A stretch of 64,000 bases of DNA from Athripsodes cinereus (taxonomy: Eukaryota; Arthropoda; Insecta; Trichoptera; Leptoceridae), in assembly GCA_947579605.1 (NCBI GenBank), contig OX388312.1, forward strand, positions 6,820,001-6,884,000, in the 5' to 3' direction. The notes beneath the pieces were generated by a model, which was not told where the DNA came from, did no database searches, and saw nothing but the letters and a program-made list of their open reading frames with translations. Below are positions 1-27,696 of the stretch, piece after piece. Every line of letters begins with the position of its first letter. Position 1 is the first letter of the stretch. The translations under genes were made by a program, and so were the position numbers.

Positions 1-81
1 CTAAAAAGACTGGCTGAGAATAGAGACGAATGGAGAAGAAAAACGAAACTCGTTGCAGACCAATCCAATGGATTGTAACTC

Positions 82-143
<62 letters not shown>
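82..143. repeat. (TA)n microsatellite, left border of satellite
   Basis: This is a nearly pure TA dinucleotide run with one TG interruption. It directly abuts the first 397-bp satellite unit, and a second TA run abuts the last one. Confidence 0.9.
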
Positions 144-144
<1 letters not shown>

Positions 145-1236
145 GTCAACAACCTCGAACACAATCACAAGGATGGTTGCTGTTAGTTGACGTCTATGCT
201 CAACAGATGTCGAACATGACAGTTTGAAACAGGAATTGGTGGGATTGGTGAACGTACCATGGGTAAAGTGCACTTAAACCAGCCTAAGCCGATTCGTAAG
301 CATCGGGACACCTTTCCTGTTTCATACAAAAGGGAGTTTGCACAGTCTGTTGGTTGTGCGGATGAGGTGTCTGTTGGGTAATTTTCTTAATATCTTCACT
401 CTCGCAGGTGTGAAAATCCAGCTAAATGCGAAAACTTCGTTTAACATTTAAAACCACTGGTCAAAGCAACGCTGTAAATAGGAGAACACAATTGTTCTCT
501 GGCGCCGTTTAGTGTTTCGGGTTGACAATCAACGATAGATTGTCAACAACCTCGAACACAATCACAAGGATGGTTGCTGTTAGTTGACGTCTATGCTCAA
601 CAGATGTCGAACATGACAGTTTGAAACAGGAATTGGTGGGATTGGTGAACGTACCATGGGTAAAGTGCACTTAAACCAGCCTAAGCCGATTCGTAAGCAT
701 CGGGACACCTTTCCTGTTTCATACAAAAGGGAGTTTGCACAGTCTGTTGGTTGTGCGGATGAGGTGTCTGTTGGGTAATTTTCTTAATATCTTCACTCTC
801 GCAGGTGTGAAAATCCAGCTAAATGCGAAAACTTCGTTTAACATTTAAAACCACTGGTCAAAGCAACGCTGTAAATAGGAGAACACAATTGTTCTCTGGC
901 GCCGTTTAGTGTTTCGGGTTGACAATCAACGATAGATTGTCAACAACCTCGAACACAATCACAAGGATGGTTGCTGTTAGTTGACGTCTATGCTCAACAG
1001 ATGTCGAACATGACAGTTTGAAACAGGAATTGGTGGGATTGGTGAACGTACCATGGGTAAAGTGCACTTAAACCAGCCTAAGCCGATTCGTAAGCATCGG
1101 GACACCTTTCCTGTTTCATACAAAAGGGAGTTTGCACAGTCTGTTGGTTGTGCGGATGAGGTGTCTGTTGGGTAATTTTCTTAATATCTTCACTCTCGCA
1201 GGTGTGAAAATCCAGCTAAATGCGAAAACTTCGTTT

Positions 1237-1240
<4 letters not shown>
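144..1240. repeat. 397-bp tandem repeat, about 2.8 copies
   Basis: Units start at 144, 541 and 938, an exact 397-bp period. The copies look identical when read side by side, and the third is cut off where a TA run begins. Each unit carries a stretch (GGTGAACGT..CCATGG..AAGCCGATTCGTA) that also forms the 3' part of the tRNA-derived SINE at 19031-19252, so the satellite appears to have captured a SINE tail. Each full unit also holds two short stem-loops, GAGAACA/TGTTCTC and GACAATC/GATTGTC. I see no coding potential. Identity between copies implies recent amplification or homogenisation, or an assembly artefact. Confidence 0.92.

Positions 1241-1273
<33 letters not shown>
1241..1273. repeat. 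(TA)n microsatellite, right border of satellite
   Basis: This is a TA run immediately following the truncated third 397-bp unit. It mirrors the run at 82-143. Confidence 0.9.
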
Positions 1274-1276
<3 letters not shown>

Positions 1277-2609
1277 AACTTCACTTATGAATATGATAAT
1301 ATGAGGATGTCTTTTTGTTTTCTTGAAATTTCTCTTTTCAAAGTTCTAAACTTCCTGTGTAAATTTAGCACATGAAACTGGTAGTAGGTGCGCCTTGGAC
1401 GGGACTTGAATCCGCAAACCTATGTTTTTCGCGGGGTGTGCTTTGTCTACTTAATTAAAGTAGGTACCTACCTACTCATTGCGAAAATAATGGGTGGCGG
1501 GTTCAAGTCACGTCCAGTCCACTACCAAATAAGGTGATGTTGTCTTTTATGAGCCTAATGTAATAGTTTCATGTGTTAAAGTTTCTAGCATTCTAATATA
1601 CCTGCCTACTTACCTAATTGTGACTATTTTGAGTTTAGGTTCGCCAAGTTAGTTAAATCCAGATAGAAAGTGTGAAACTGGCCATTTCCCTATAAACCTA
1701 CTTACTTGATCTTTGCTATAAACCTAGCAAGTAGCTACATAGTTACTAGCTTGTAGCTTTATTCGTTTTTTTCCGGAGCTCATTCCGTCTATCTCATCTA
1801 TCAAGTTTTTGCATAATTAATACAATTCTAATAAAAAAAAATATAACAAAATGCAAATCATTACACGCACAAACATGTTTTTACTATGCAATTATTCTTC
1901 AATTATTGAGTTAAAATTAAATTTTGTAAAATCTTTGATAAAATTAGTACCTACCTATTATAATCTCAGTATTCCCTACTCAAGGAGTCATGACTGTTGC
2001 CATTAATTTGTGGAAAAAAAATATGTGCTGAATTTTGAGGAAGAAAAATGTACGAGTAGGACATACTTTATAATAACAATAGATTTTGTGTTGATTCAAC
2101 CCTGCAATATTAAGATGTCTGGGTTATGACAACGATAAGTTTTCCATCAATATCTTTTCATGGAGAAAACTGAACAATTAATATAATCTGTAATTATATA
2201 ATATAATATTATGTGTATCAACCTATTTTTATCACCACGGTTAGCACAATATTATTACGATATTTGCTTTAGATCAGATAAAATATGAATATTATTTTTA
2301 CTTATTGATGTAAAGATTTAACTTCATTGTTATTAGTTATGTGTCTTTACATATTTAATTCCTATAGATTCCCACTTTCACATTTGAGATTATTTTTATC
2401 GACTTTTTTAATTTGGCTGAAGGCAAACAAGCCAACGTCATAGAAATTGACAGACTTTTATTGTCTATGGTTTAAAAATGTCAATAACAATGTTTTCGTT
2501 TGTCAAATTGGCGTTCTTTATTCTCGGGTATTTTGGCGTCTGTTGTTGGAAATTAGAAGTTTTTCTATATTAAAATTTCAGGATTAATGTAAATAAACAT
2601 TTTCTTACT
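1274..2609. other. 5' flank of the first zinc-finger gene
   Basis: This is AT-rich non-coding DNA upstream of the ATG at 2610. I find no open frame or recognisable element. The promoter and any 5' UTR of gene 1 should lie near its right end, but no core motif is clear enough to call. Confidence 0.5.
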
Positions 2610-12003
<9,394 letters not shown>

Positions 12004-12107
12004 TAAAAAGATTTTATTGCACACAAGTTTTTTTTTTATTTCCCAATATTTATACATGGTAATTTTTATCCAGTTTCCAATATTCCGAAATATGACGAAA
12101 GTTATCA

Positions 12108-17165
<5,058 letters not shown>

Positions 17166-18177
17166 GTTGATTATGATTTGTTATATTTATAAAAACATAA
17201 AAAAACAACTCTGTCGTGCTTTTTTTACATCGCATGAATGGGAAGAAAAGAATTCCTGAAAGTTGTAAACGAAAACACCCGCATAAAAGTATTTACCCAA
17301 TTTACAGAGAACTGAGAGAACCGATTCTGATTTCTGACATTGACTTTTGCATTTCCTTTTATCATTTATCATAGACAAATATTTTTTTATAAAAAACAAA
17401 ATGATGAATGGTGTTGACAAAATTTAAAAAATTCATACGAACTATTGTTATTTTTTGATGTTTTAAAACTGCACTATACCAGTAATAAATATTTAGTTAA
17501 AATACCTCAATATTAATTTATTTTTCCTTTCTCTTTTCTTTCCATGGCCACACTAGAAATATATTTTTCATACGCCTGCTGACAACACTATAATAATATT
17601 GAGAATGTTTTCCGCAAATGTTCTGCTGCTTCCACAAATATTATTTATTAAAAAATACCACGCCTAGTTAATTTTTTCACCCAGCTAATTATTCTAAATA
17701 ACTCACTATAATAATGAAGTTATACACAATGAAATTTCTTTTCTATGCGAAAAAACTTATATCTAAAAGATTTTTTTTTATGGCGGCTCATCCCGTTGGA
17801 TGTTATGGCCATATTTTCATCTTTCATATAAATCACCATATACATATTTTAAGCGAAAAAAAAAACAAGAAAAAACGAAAAACATTCATATCAGAATCAT
17901 ATTCTTTTGGACGGATTCAAATATTAGATCATTAACTTGTTGAGAATTCAGTCCAAGAAGGTAGACAATATTAATATGGTACTCTATGTTTATGAATTTA
18001 AAATATATGTCCATAGCGTCCCTAATTGGACATCCTAGGATGCTATGGTCCGGCGTTTTCTCGTCTCAACAACACTCGCAATCGGGAGATTCAACAAGAC
18101 CGATTATAAAAGAAAATAGGATATGAGAAATATTATGTACATTCATATTTCCAAAGTTTTTTAATTGTTCACTATAT

Positions 18178-18213
<36 letters not shown>

Positions 18214-18473
18214 TTGTTAATGATCAAAAAAAAAATGCACGCAGATAAGACTAAAACAAAATAAAGATGATGTCGGTAAACTGATTATCAATGAGATAAA
18301 TTTGCGAAAGTGATTTAAACGAGGCGAACTGTTCTACAACGATAGCGGCTGTCAAAGTATAAGTTGTGTTTTGAATTTGAGTATAAGTTTTAATTTCAAA
18401 ATATTTTTGTTTTCTAGGTTTTAATTATATTACGAATTTGATTAAAGTTAAACCTATAAATATATTTTATAAA
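17166..18473. promoter_or_regulatory. Divergent intergenic region between gene 2 and XPF
   Basis: The two start codons (17165 on minus, 18474 on plus) face away from each other across 1.3 kb, so both promoters should be here. It includes a poly(A) tract (about 18181-18208) and short AT-rich sequence. No TATA or initiator stands out. No convincing ORF is present. Confidence 0.5.
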
Positions 18474-21400
18474 ATGGAGGAGACAAAAGGTGTAGATCTC
18501 CCAAATGGATATTATCCAATGTTAGGTTATGAGAAACAAATGTTTTTGGATATTTTGGAAAACGATGGACTCATGGTTTGCGCAAAGTAAACATCTTTAT
18601 TTTCCATTAGTTGTTATTAGCTATCTACTTATCTTTAGGACAGTTTATTTTGTAAATTAATTTCCATTTTTTAAAAATTTGAGATACCTTATAATGTATA
18701 TATTATATTTTTTAATTTACAGAGGCCTGAATGAATATGTGATTATTATGAATTTACTGCGTTGCTATGCTGATCCTTCTCATTTGGTATTTGTTATAAA
18801 TGCTGCAGATTACGAAGAAAAATATTTCATGGAAAAATTGAATTTGGTTTCTTTGCCACTCTTATCAGCTGAAAGGTTTGTACTTACTGTGCTTTGAATT
18901 CAGGCTTGCAGTAATTTTATAACATGTATATATATATATGTATAGATTGTCTTTGCGGACACATCATCCGCACAGGCATCCATTGTCAAACCGACTCACT
19001 CACTCAGAGAGTAACTCTCCGGCTACCCACATACCTCCGTGGCCTAATGGTTAGAGTATTTGACTCGTTACACGGAGGTGGTGGGTTCAAATCCCAGTAA
19101 GTGCGGTTGGCTGGACGAAGTCGCTTTTCAGCGATGAGTGCAGTCACCCGCTCTGAAAAAGATTGATATGAGAGAAGCATAAGAGATATAGGTGGAATTG
19201 GTGAACGTTGCCATGGTATAAAGCGCCTAAGCCAGCCAAAGCCGATTCGTATATATATCTTTAAGATGTTTAACATCGTAAATTCAGTAATAAGACATTT
19301 ATCGCCTCAAAGCCACCTATTTGAAATCTTGGTGTCAATACTCCAGTTTCATATAAGTCAACAATTTGAAATGATTTAATTTTGTGTTTATTGGTGTATC
19401 ATACATATAAAGTGATAATCTATTAACTCCGCATAGAAAAACAAAAGTCTTAAAATTTATCCCGTGGAGCACCCGGTAAAGAATTGGTCTCCCACTCTTC
19501 TCCATAAGTTTTCAAGTGTCCTGTAAAAGGCAGGTGTTCGAAAAAATAAGACATTTTACATCTTAAATTCGGCGATGAGGTTTGCCACCCATCCTGAATG
19601 TCTTGATTTTATATTGGCACAGAGAAGACAGCTTGCATGTTTTATATGCAGCTGGTCTGCTGGCTACCCCACTTGTGGGATATGCCGTGATGGTATAGTA
19701 TAGTATACTTAAAATTAAAGGTATATATTAATCGTCCATGGTTGTGCCATAAAACTCTGAAGAACTGTATCTTGAAATATAAGAATATTGAGTTGTTGGC
19801 TTGTGTAGTTGGGTGATCAGTATGTATAATGAATAAACAAAGAAGGTAAACAGCTGATCTGGAGGAAAATACGTTTTTGAAAATGAGCATGTATTGTATA
19901 AATTGCCTGATGTTTTCAGAGAAAAGGTGTATCGAGAAGGAGGTGTGCATTTTGTCTCTACTCGTATCCTTGTTGTGGATCTCTTGAAGGATAGAGTTCC
20001 TGTTGAACATGTATCAGGGATCATTGTAATGAGAGCTCATAGCATATTGGAGTCGTGCCAGGAGGCTTTTGTCTTGAGACTTTACCGCCAAAAAAATAAG
20101 GTACAAATCTATTAAGTACATTTATTTTTGAAATGTAATTATGCCATCTATTCTTAATGTACTTTTGGAACCTTTCCTAATTCACAATGTAATTTTTTTT
20201 TTATTGGCACGAACAACTAACACGTTTGTTACATGTGGATAGTCTAGTGGCTACCCTTCTTGTGAAATTTGACATAATTTCATTGAACGATAAAAATAAA
20301 TTAAACTTTATTGTATATAATACAGGGAAACAAAACAAAAAGTAACATCCTAAATAGAAAATAGTTGACGTTTATGTATCTACAAATACACCTTTTGTAC
20401 TCGTTAGCTGGTGGATGAACCATTGCTGAATGCTAGTTGAATATTTAAACATTCTAATTAGGGGAGAAGAAAAATCTAAGGCTTTAACTGTTCCCAACTG
20501 CAATTGTGTGAAGGAATTAGCTAGCTAGCTTTTACTTTGAAAGAGTTAACTCTTATATTAGGAATGGAGGAAAGTCTGAGGGGTAAAAAGTCATAAGGAT
20601 ATTCATAAATTATTTCCTGCTAGCTAATAATAGAAGTGCTTCAACATATTATACCTGTAAAAATTTCTCCAGCAAACCTTTTTTGGATGTAAAAGATGCC
20701 ATCATAAAAAAACTCATTTATTGATTTTTTTGTACGTTTATTTCCAGACGGGGTTTGTGAAAGCTTTCTCTCACTCTGCTGAAGCCTTTACCTTTGGATT
20801 TTCCCACGTAGAAAAAGTGATGAGAAACCTATTTGTTAAGGAGCTATTTTTATGGCCGAGGTAAATTATATTACATGCTTAGCTTTTTATTGTGTTTCAA
20901 ATGCTTATCACTGTCTCTTCTTATTCCCCATTTTCTGCATCTTTGACTGTAGCACTGACATATAATAATAAGAATAATCTTTATTGCACAAAATGAGTAT
21001 ACAAAGAAGAAGAAAAAACATGGTATCATGGCAATAGAATACATATACCTATATGCAAAAAATATTATTCTTTTCTATCAATTAAAATAAGATGGTTCCC
21101 ATCAAATTGTTCCACCACTGACCAATATAAACATGTTTTTGTTTTAAAATTATTACATTTTTTCCAGGTTTCACGGTTCCATAATTCGTGATTTGAAAGT
21201 ATCTCAACCTAATGTAATAGAATTACATGTGCCGCTATCAAATAAGACGACTCTGATACAGACCTGTATCTTGGACATAATGAATTACACAACCAAGGAA
21301 TTGAAGAGAATCAATAGATTCTTAGATCTGCAGGTAAAATAATTTAGCATATGTTTTTGCCTTAAAATATACAATTAGAAAAAAGATCGATCTGGATTAT

Positions 21401-24400
21401 AAAACAATCAAAATATATCTTCAAAGACACTCACTGTAAGCAACATGCTTGTGATGTGAAATTGGAGTAGGTAGGCAATGAGAGGATTCAAACACGGAAT
21501 TGTTCGATTAGAAGTGTGGGACTATTGTTACGTTACTAATAACCTTATCTTATAATTATTCCATTTGTCAGAAATGCTTTGATAAAGTTGATTTTTTAGG
21601 TTATTTGAGACAAAGAGATATTTAGTAGTATTTGATAAACAAACAGGTATAAGGTACAACATTATTTGTTTTTTCTTGCAGGAAATTACTTCAGAAAATT
21701 GTCTCACCAAAAAGTTTCATAAAATCTTACAATCACAGCTAGATACAGTTTGGCATCAACTCAGCAGTAGAACAAAAGAATTAATTCAGGACCTGAAAAT
21801 AATGCGTAGCTTGATTTTGTAAGTAACTATTAATCTGTTAAATATTTCACATAATTTTTTATGATTCTTACGCACCCACCATTTTTTATAAATAATGTCT
21901 CACCAAAAATAGATATTTGAATAATTCTACATATTTTGAAAATAATATTTAATAAAATTTTAGGAGTCTCGTACATCAAGATGCTGTTTCATTTTATTGC
22001 CTTGTAAGTAAATATAGAACACCTGAATATGCCAAAGTTAATTCTGGATGGATTTTATTAGATTCTGCAGAACAACTTTTTAAATATGCAAGAAGTAGAG
22101 TTTTCAACATTAATAAAGGTTCGTACAAATTTATCTATGCTAGAATGCTATTCCCAACGAAAATCTTATTTAGTTTCCTATCATGTCAAAGTAATATTTC
22201 TTAAACTAAATAACAGATTTCACATATTTGCCAAGTTCAGTGAGGGTTTTCAAAAAACTATGTAATTAGTGAAAACTATCAGTTGTATAAAATGACATTA
22301 TAATTATATAGGTAACAAAACTGTGCACTTTTTTACCAAATTCAAACAAAAATATGGTTTCCTCCGTTATAGTCAGATCTATATTTCTATGCACACCACG
22401 TGAGATAACAACTGAGAGTGGTGCCCTTTTCAAACATATTGCCATGACGTAATAAAATCATATAATTATAGCGCATGAATATATATGTATTAGATCTTGT
22501 TGTGTATAATGTCTGGTTTTATATGAAAAAAGGCAAGCACTTCGATTGAGAAATATTTGAAACACTCACAAAAAAATTAAACAATAAAATGTAATGGCCC
22601 ATACTAAACCTACTGAAATTGTTAATGTATTGATGATTCTTCAGTGAACCTTATCAATTATTTTCTGTTTTAGAATTCGAACCAGAACTCTGTACAAAAT
22701 GGAAATACCTTAGCGAGATTTTAACTGTAGAAATACCTGAAACTAGGAAGAAAAACAATACAACACTATCCAAATCTAAAATATTAATATTATGCAATGA
22801 TTCAAGAACTGCCAGACAGTTGAATCAATATTTAACCATAGGACCACAGGCATACATGTATTGGTCAGCATATAAAAATGAATTAGAATTACCTGCATTA
22901 TCTAAAGATTATAAAACCCTCGAAGGAAAATACAAAAAGAATGGGAATAAAGATGATCAAAGTAATAATAAAACATCTACAAAAACTAAAAAGATTGAGG
23001 ATGATCCTTCATCGTCTAATGCTTTAGATTCTGTGGTCACTAAAGAAGAAATAATTGAGGAAGATGATTTGGATCAAACTAATTTCTTATTGACCATGAC
23101 TCAAAATATGATCGATAAGATCAATGATAGTACAATTAAATCAGAACCAACACAAGCTGATGAAACGTGTTTTGAACCATTTACTCAGGTTCATTTACTT
23201 TTGCAATTATTTTTTATTTGTTCTTTCACGCTTCATCTCTCCATTTGAGAATTATATAGCAACCCCTTCCATTCAAAGTATTTTTATTAGTCTTGACTGA
23301 CATAATTTTTTGACTGATATTCTTGAAACATCCAGGGGTAAGTGATGGGAACCGCTCCCTAAATGTAATGTACATGACATTTTCCAATGTTATTCATGAC
23401 GCTTTTATAATACTTACTGGAAAATATTTTTTAAAAATAAACACTTAATTTGTTTAAATGATCTCATAAAATATTTGTGACCTAGTATGCATCATCCAGT
23501 TATTTATGTTTATTTTCAAGCACTATTTCATTTGAACAAGACTGTGTTTTTAGTTAAAATAATATAATACTTATATATTCATCAAGTACTCGTATTTCTG
23601 TTTATTTTATAGATGGAGAACATGGATTTGACTAATTTAGAAATAGAAAATCCACTCATATTCATACAAACCTTCAAAAACATGGAAGGTGGAGTATGCT
23701 TGGAGGACACATTGAGACAGCTGCGTCCCGATTTTATCATTATGTATCACAGCAATGTGACAGCTACAAGACAAATAGAGTTATATAATAATAGAAAAGA
23801 TGACACATGTCCGCAATTGATGGTTTTCTTTTTAATCCACGCACAAACTACTGAAGAGCAGGCGTATCTAACTTCACTTCGAAGGGAGAAACAAGCGTTT
23901 GAGTTACTCATTCAAACTAAAAGTGTGAGTATCTTCACATCATTTGCAAATGTGTTGTATTCATTAAAAATTTATTATTATTACAAATAAAATAATTCTG
24001 CGTAATTTATTACCTGTGAATAAATAATATATTATTGAAATGTCATTTAGGAAAGCAAATATTGATATTACCTCATTACAAAGACATTTACATCCTGATT
24101 TTACTGCCTACAAATTTTTTTATACTACCTTCAACTAAAAGAACTAGTATCAACTAACTACGTATGCAAGATTTTAAAAGTAAAACTATGAGATATACAA
24201 AAAGATGAGTGTAATCAATTTTATAAACAAATTTAATCAACTATCTTTTATTCTACAGACCATGGTAATACCGTCTTATCAAGATGGTAAATCCGAATTG
24301 CCATCTAGCTTAGTGAGAGAAGATCCTACAGAAGTTGAAGAGAACACCAGGAAAGGAGGTAAGAAAAAACCATTTAGAACAATAAAATTTCATCGTAACA

Positions 24401-27364
24401 ATTGAATGAAACTTGTTTGTTACATGTGTGGGGTTGTTATTAAACAGATTTTTCTACTTTTAGGCGGTCAGGAATCAAAGGCACCACCAGAGAAACCCAG
24501 AGTAATTGTGGATATGAGAGAGTTCAGATCAGATCTTCCAGCTCTCTTGTATAAAAAAGGGATTGATACGGATCCTGTTACAATCAGTGTTCGTATTTTT
24601 TTTTATAGTTAAATTAAATTTAGTATATAATTTGCATTTTTCATATGCAATGCCAGTATATTTTTTATGATACATAAATAATACCTCATAATCACATGTC
24701 GAGTGTTATTTTATTATCTATATAACGCAAGCGGCTTAAACCTTTAGCAACTCCAAAAATGACTGGACTGTATTTTGAGCAGCGCCATTGACAGATGACA
24801 AACTAAAGTTAACACACCTTGGTAACCACACTATGCTTGAATAATTCAAAATCATACGAATCCAAACATTAACATAGATTTGTTACAATATTAACCCTTA
24901 CAGATACAGGGTTAACTACGAAGTTGAACACAAATATAAGAATATGTTCAAAATAAATTGTGTATTTCGCTTTTATATGATTTAAGCTGTTTTTTACTTA
25001 TTTATTTTCAGATTGGCGATTATATTCTCACACCTGATATTTGTGTTGAACGCAAATCTTTATCAGATTTAATTGGATCTCTTAATTCAGGAAGATTATA
25101 CTCGCAGTGCACACAAATGTCTAGGAACTATGCTAGACCTATGCTTTTAATTGAATTCGATCAGAATAGACCTTTTCAGTTACAAGTAAGTTATAAGATA
25201 TAAACAGAGTATCACATAAATTTAATATAAGATTTATTTTTACTACTTTGATTTAACATGCATAACACACATAGACGATTCACACAGATCGAGCTAGTCC
25301 CAAATTAAGATGAATCTTGTATTATGGGTATTAACACGACGATACGCATATACAATGCACTGAACATACATACATGTAATACTCAGACCCAGGATATTTT
25401 GAAAAAGGTCATTTTTCATTTTGCCTTGGCCGGGAATCAAACCCGGGAACTGCTGACTCAAAGCAAGAACGTTGCCTCCGTGCCACGACGACCGCCATTA
25501 TACATTACATACATTAATAGAGACACGCAACATTGATTTTATATTTCAAATAATCTAAATAATTTTTTTAATCAATGAAATGTAGACATACACACTGTAT
25601 GCAACAGAAAACAATATTCAGGTAAAAAAATTATATCATAAATAGGATGAATTGATTGCAACAGAAAACAATATTCAGGTAAAAAAATTATATCATAAAT
25701 AGGATTAATTGTATGCAACAGAAAACAATATTCAGGTAAAAAAATTATATCATAAATAGGATTAATTGTAAAAAAATTATATCATAAATAGGATTAATTG
25801 TATGCAACAGAAAACAATATTCAGGTAAAAAAATTATATCATAAATAGGATGAATTGATTGCAACAGAAAACAATATTCAGGTAAAAAAATTATATCATA
25901 AATAGGATTAATTGTATGCAACAGAAAACAATATTCAGGTAAAAAAATTATATCATAAATAGGATTAATTGTATGCAACAGAAAACAATATTCAGGTAAA
26001 AAAAATATTCCATAAATAGGATTAATTATTTGCAATAGATTGACAAAAACTTAATTTATTGAACTTGTAGGGTCATCACATAGTGTCAAATGATGTGTCT
26101 GGAACTGTTGTACAAGAAAAATTACAGTTGTTGACATTGCATTTCCCACGTTTGAAGCTCATTTGGTCACCAAGTCCTTATGCTACAGCAGACTTATTTT
26201 TTGAACTAAAGGTAATACAAAATTTTCTGTCTCACTTATAACTAACTATAGAGAAAAAGAATGGATATTTGTTACACAAAAGTCTAAAATGTTCATGAGA
26301 TTTGTGAGCAAATACTTGATTCTCAATTAAATTGTGGTATTGTTAAAAACGCAGTGTTAAGAATGTTGTCAGAAGATGTGATTCAATTGGCGCAGAATTA
26401 TTTTGAAGGCCAGGGGCTCATTTCTACCTTGTAATCCTGAGAGAAGTATTCAAATAGTGAAATAAGAACAAGAATTATTAAGAACAACTGACATTGCTGT
26501 TGTTTTATGAAGGATCTGGTAAATAACTTAGTTTCTATTGTTGATAATCATGATATTGTTTTCAGCAAGGAAGAGCTCAGCCCAATGCAGCAGATGCACT
26601 GGCTCTCGGAGAAGAAGCTGGTGTAGATGGGCTACTTATAGAAAGGTACAATCCCAGGATACACGACTTCCTGTTGAAGCTCCCAGGAGTCAATTCCAAA
26701 AACATCTCTCGTCTCATGAATAAAGGTGGTTCTCTGGATAATCTCATCAAACTCAGTAAAGTAAGTTTTGAGTTCCATATTTCATAATTATAAATGATTG
26801 CAGAACGAAACATGTGTTTCAATCCATTCAATTATTGAAAATGAGTTGAATTTTTAGTTTGTGCACAACTCATATTGAAAATCAGTGCACATTATATCTA
26901 CAATCTTAATTTTTTGTGTTATATTTATTATTGTAAATTATGTAATTGTTGATCATTCTATTTATTTATAAAGATTAATACATCCATCTTGTGTGTGTTA
27001 AATTATGGATTCAAATACCAATCAAACCAAAGTAAAATCACTAGATATTTTAATCTTGTGGCAAAAAGATTTAATGTCAATATTAGTTTGACTATTTAAT
27101 GGATAAAATCTGTACCTAATATTGTTTTTTTTTTTTGTTTTATATCCTGTATTTATATTTCTTATTTTATTGTATTTAATTTCATATATAATTTTTTTAT
27201 CCCCATTTCAGGATGAGCTTATCGAAATTTTGGATAATAAATTGGATGCTGAAATGTTGTGGACTATTCTACACAATGTACACAAGCCTCTTGATTCAAA
27301 TGTGGATACAAAGAATGTTAAAAAGAATAGATTTGGAAAACCAATGAGGGGCAAAAAATATTGA
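18474..27364 (+). CDS. mei-9 (ERCC4/XPF): DNA repair endonuclease XPF / MEI-9
   Basis: Catalytic subunit of the structure-specific XPF-ERCC1 nuclease. It cuts 5' of lesions in nucleotide-excision repair and acts in crosslink repair and, in flies as MEI-9, meiotic crossover formation. Exons: 18474-18586, 18723-18875, 19920-20100, 20748-20860, 21168-21333, 21682-21818, 21964-22118, 22674-23188, 23613-23924, 24259-24358, 24464-24588, 25012-25185, 26071-26211, 26566-26760 and 27212-27364, all in phase. The product is 910 aa, close to the usual length (about 916 in human). Visible parts: a helicase-like N-terminal domain ([28 protein letters not shown]), a charged Lys/Glu linker (about 400-480), and the ERCC4 nuclease with [11 protein letters not shown] and [18 protein letters not shown] at about 692-709 (D693, E703, R704, K705 present). 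Tandem HhH motifs follow, with LPGVNSKN near 834. No key residue is missing. An AATAAA lies at 27688. Introns hold SINEs and a minisatellite. Confidence 0.97.
19031..19252 (+). mobile_element. tRNA-derived SINE, family A
   Basis: The head has pol III box A (GTGGCCTAATGGTTAGAG) and box B (GGTTCAAATCC) at tRNA-like spacing, with a CCTCCGTG/CACGGAGG pairing. The body ends in CCAAAGCCGATTCGTATATAT. The 3' body matches part of the 397-bp satellite at 144-1240. It lies in XPF intron 2. It is not a functional tRNA, because the acceptor stem does not close. Confidence 0.82.
19543..19710 (+). mobile_element. Short retroelement, family D (RTE-like tail)
   Basis: Blocks are GACATTTTACATCTTAAATT, GATGAGGTTTGCCACCCATC, TGAATGTCTTGATTTTATAT, TTGGCAC and GGCTACCCCACTTGTGGGAT, ending in (TATAG)n. 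The terminal TACCCCACTT..GG.ATATAG tail resembles the 3' end of the RT fragment at 57943-58515. It lies in XPF intron 2. Confidence 0.7.
20195..20285 (+). mobile_element. Family D fragment
   Basis: A TTATTGGCACGAACAACTAA block is followed by AGTGGCTACCCTTCTTGTGA, the diverged 3' part of family D, in XPF intron 3. Confidence 0.5.
20958..21060 (-). repeat. LINE 3' end remnant
   Basis: An (ATAATA)n-start block AATAATCTTTATTGCACAAA followed by a Lys-codon-like purine run is typical of inverted insect LINE termini. It lies in XPF intron 4. No RT-coding sequence is visible. Confidence 0.4.
25258..25500 (-). mobile_element. tRNA-derived SINE, family B
   Basis: Read on the minus strand, a tRNA-like head carries box B (GGGTTTGATTCCCGGCC). 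It is followed by a body with GGTCTGAG, GTGTTAATACCC and GCTCGATCTGTGTGAATCGT. Copies are at 51677-51889 and 59203-59449. It is in XPF intron 12. Confidence 0.8.
25601..26037. repeat. 57-bp minisatellite in XPF intron 12
   Basis: Units begin GCAACAGAAAACAATATTCA at 25601, 25658 and 25715, and again from about 25805, giving 57-bp spacing, seven near-complete copies and one partial. Each copy contains CAGGTAAAAA, a good match to a 5' splice donor. The array ends about 30 bp before the exon 13 acceptor (26070). The minus-strand 96-aa frame is just a 19-residue echo of the repeat. Confidence 0.92.
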
Positions 27365-27696
27365 TAAGAAAATTTGAATTCTCAGGCTGATAATTTGATA
27401 TACCTTCTGAATATCTGTGATACTTTTGTAGATATATATTTTTTTTTTAATATTGGATTTAATGCAGATCTTCTTTTCTCTCATAGATGTACTTTATTAT
27501 TTTATTTGTAATTATTTCTAATGTGTATGATCATATTTGCAAGAAAAAAAAAACAATTCCTCTTAGCTATATAATTTTTTTAATTAGGAAAAATATAGAT
27601 AATACATTTGTAATAAAATCACTGATGAAACAATGCAAGTTCTTGAAGAAATACAATTGTTTTGATTTTTAATTAAAAAAAAATATTAATAAAATA

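Noticed and set aside
1..273. 90-aa minus-strand frame
   Set aside because: Its centre is only the Ile-Tyr readout of the (TA)n tract and the rest overlaps the satellite.
19031..19105. Possible tRNA gene
   Set aside because: Box A and B are present, but the acceptor stem does not pair and the sequence runs into a SINE body. The same holds for the box B sites at 5696, 25430, 51850, 59390 and 60775.
25745..26035. 96-aa frame with a 19-residue repeat, looking like a repeat protein
   Set aside because: It is the minus-strand echo of the 57-bp intronic minisatellite (57 = 3 x 19), with no start context or composition of a gene.
25601..26037. Regularly spaced repeats, CRISPR-like at first sight
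   Set aside because: The units are head-to-tail with no unique spacers, inside an intron of a eukaryotic gene.
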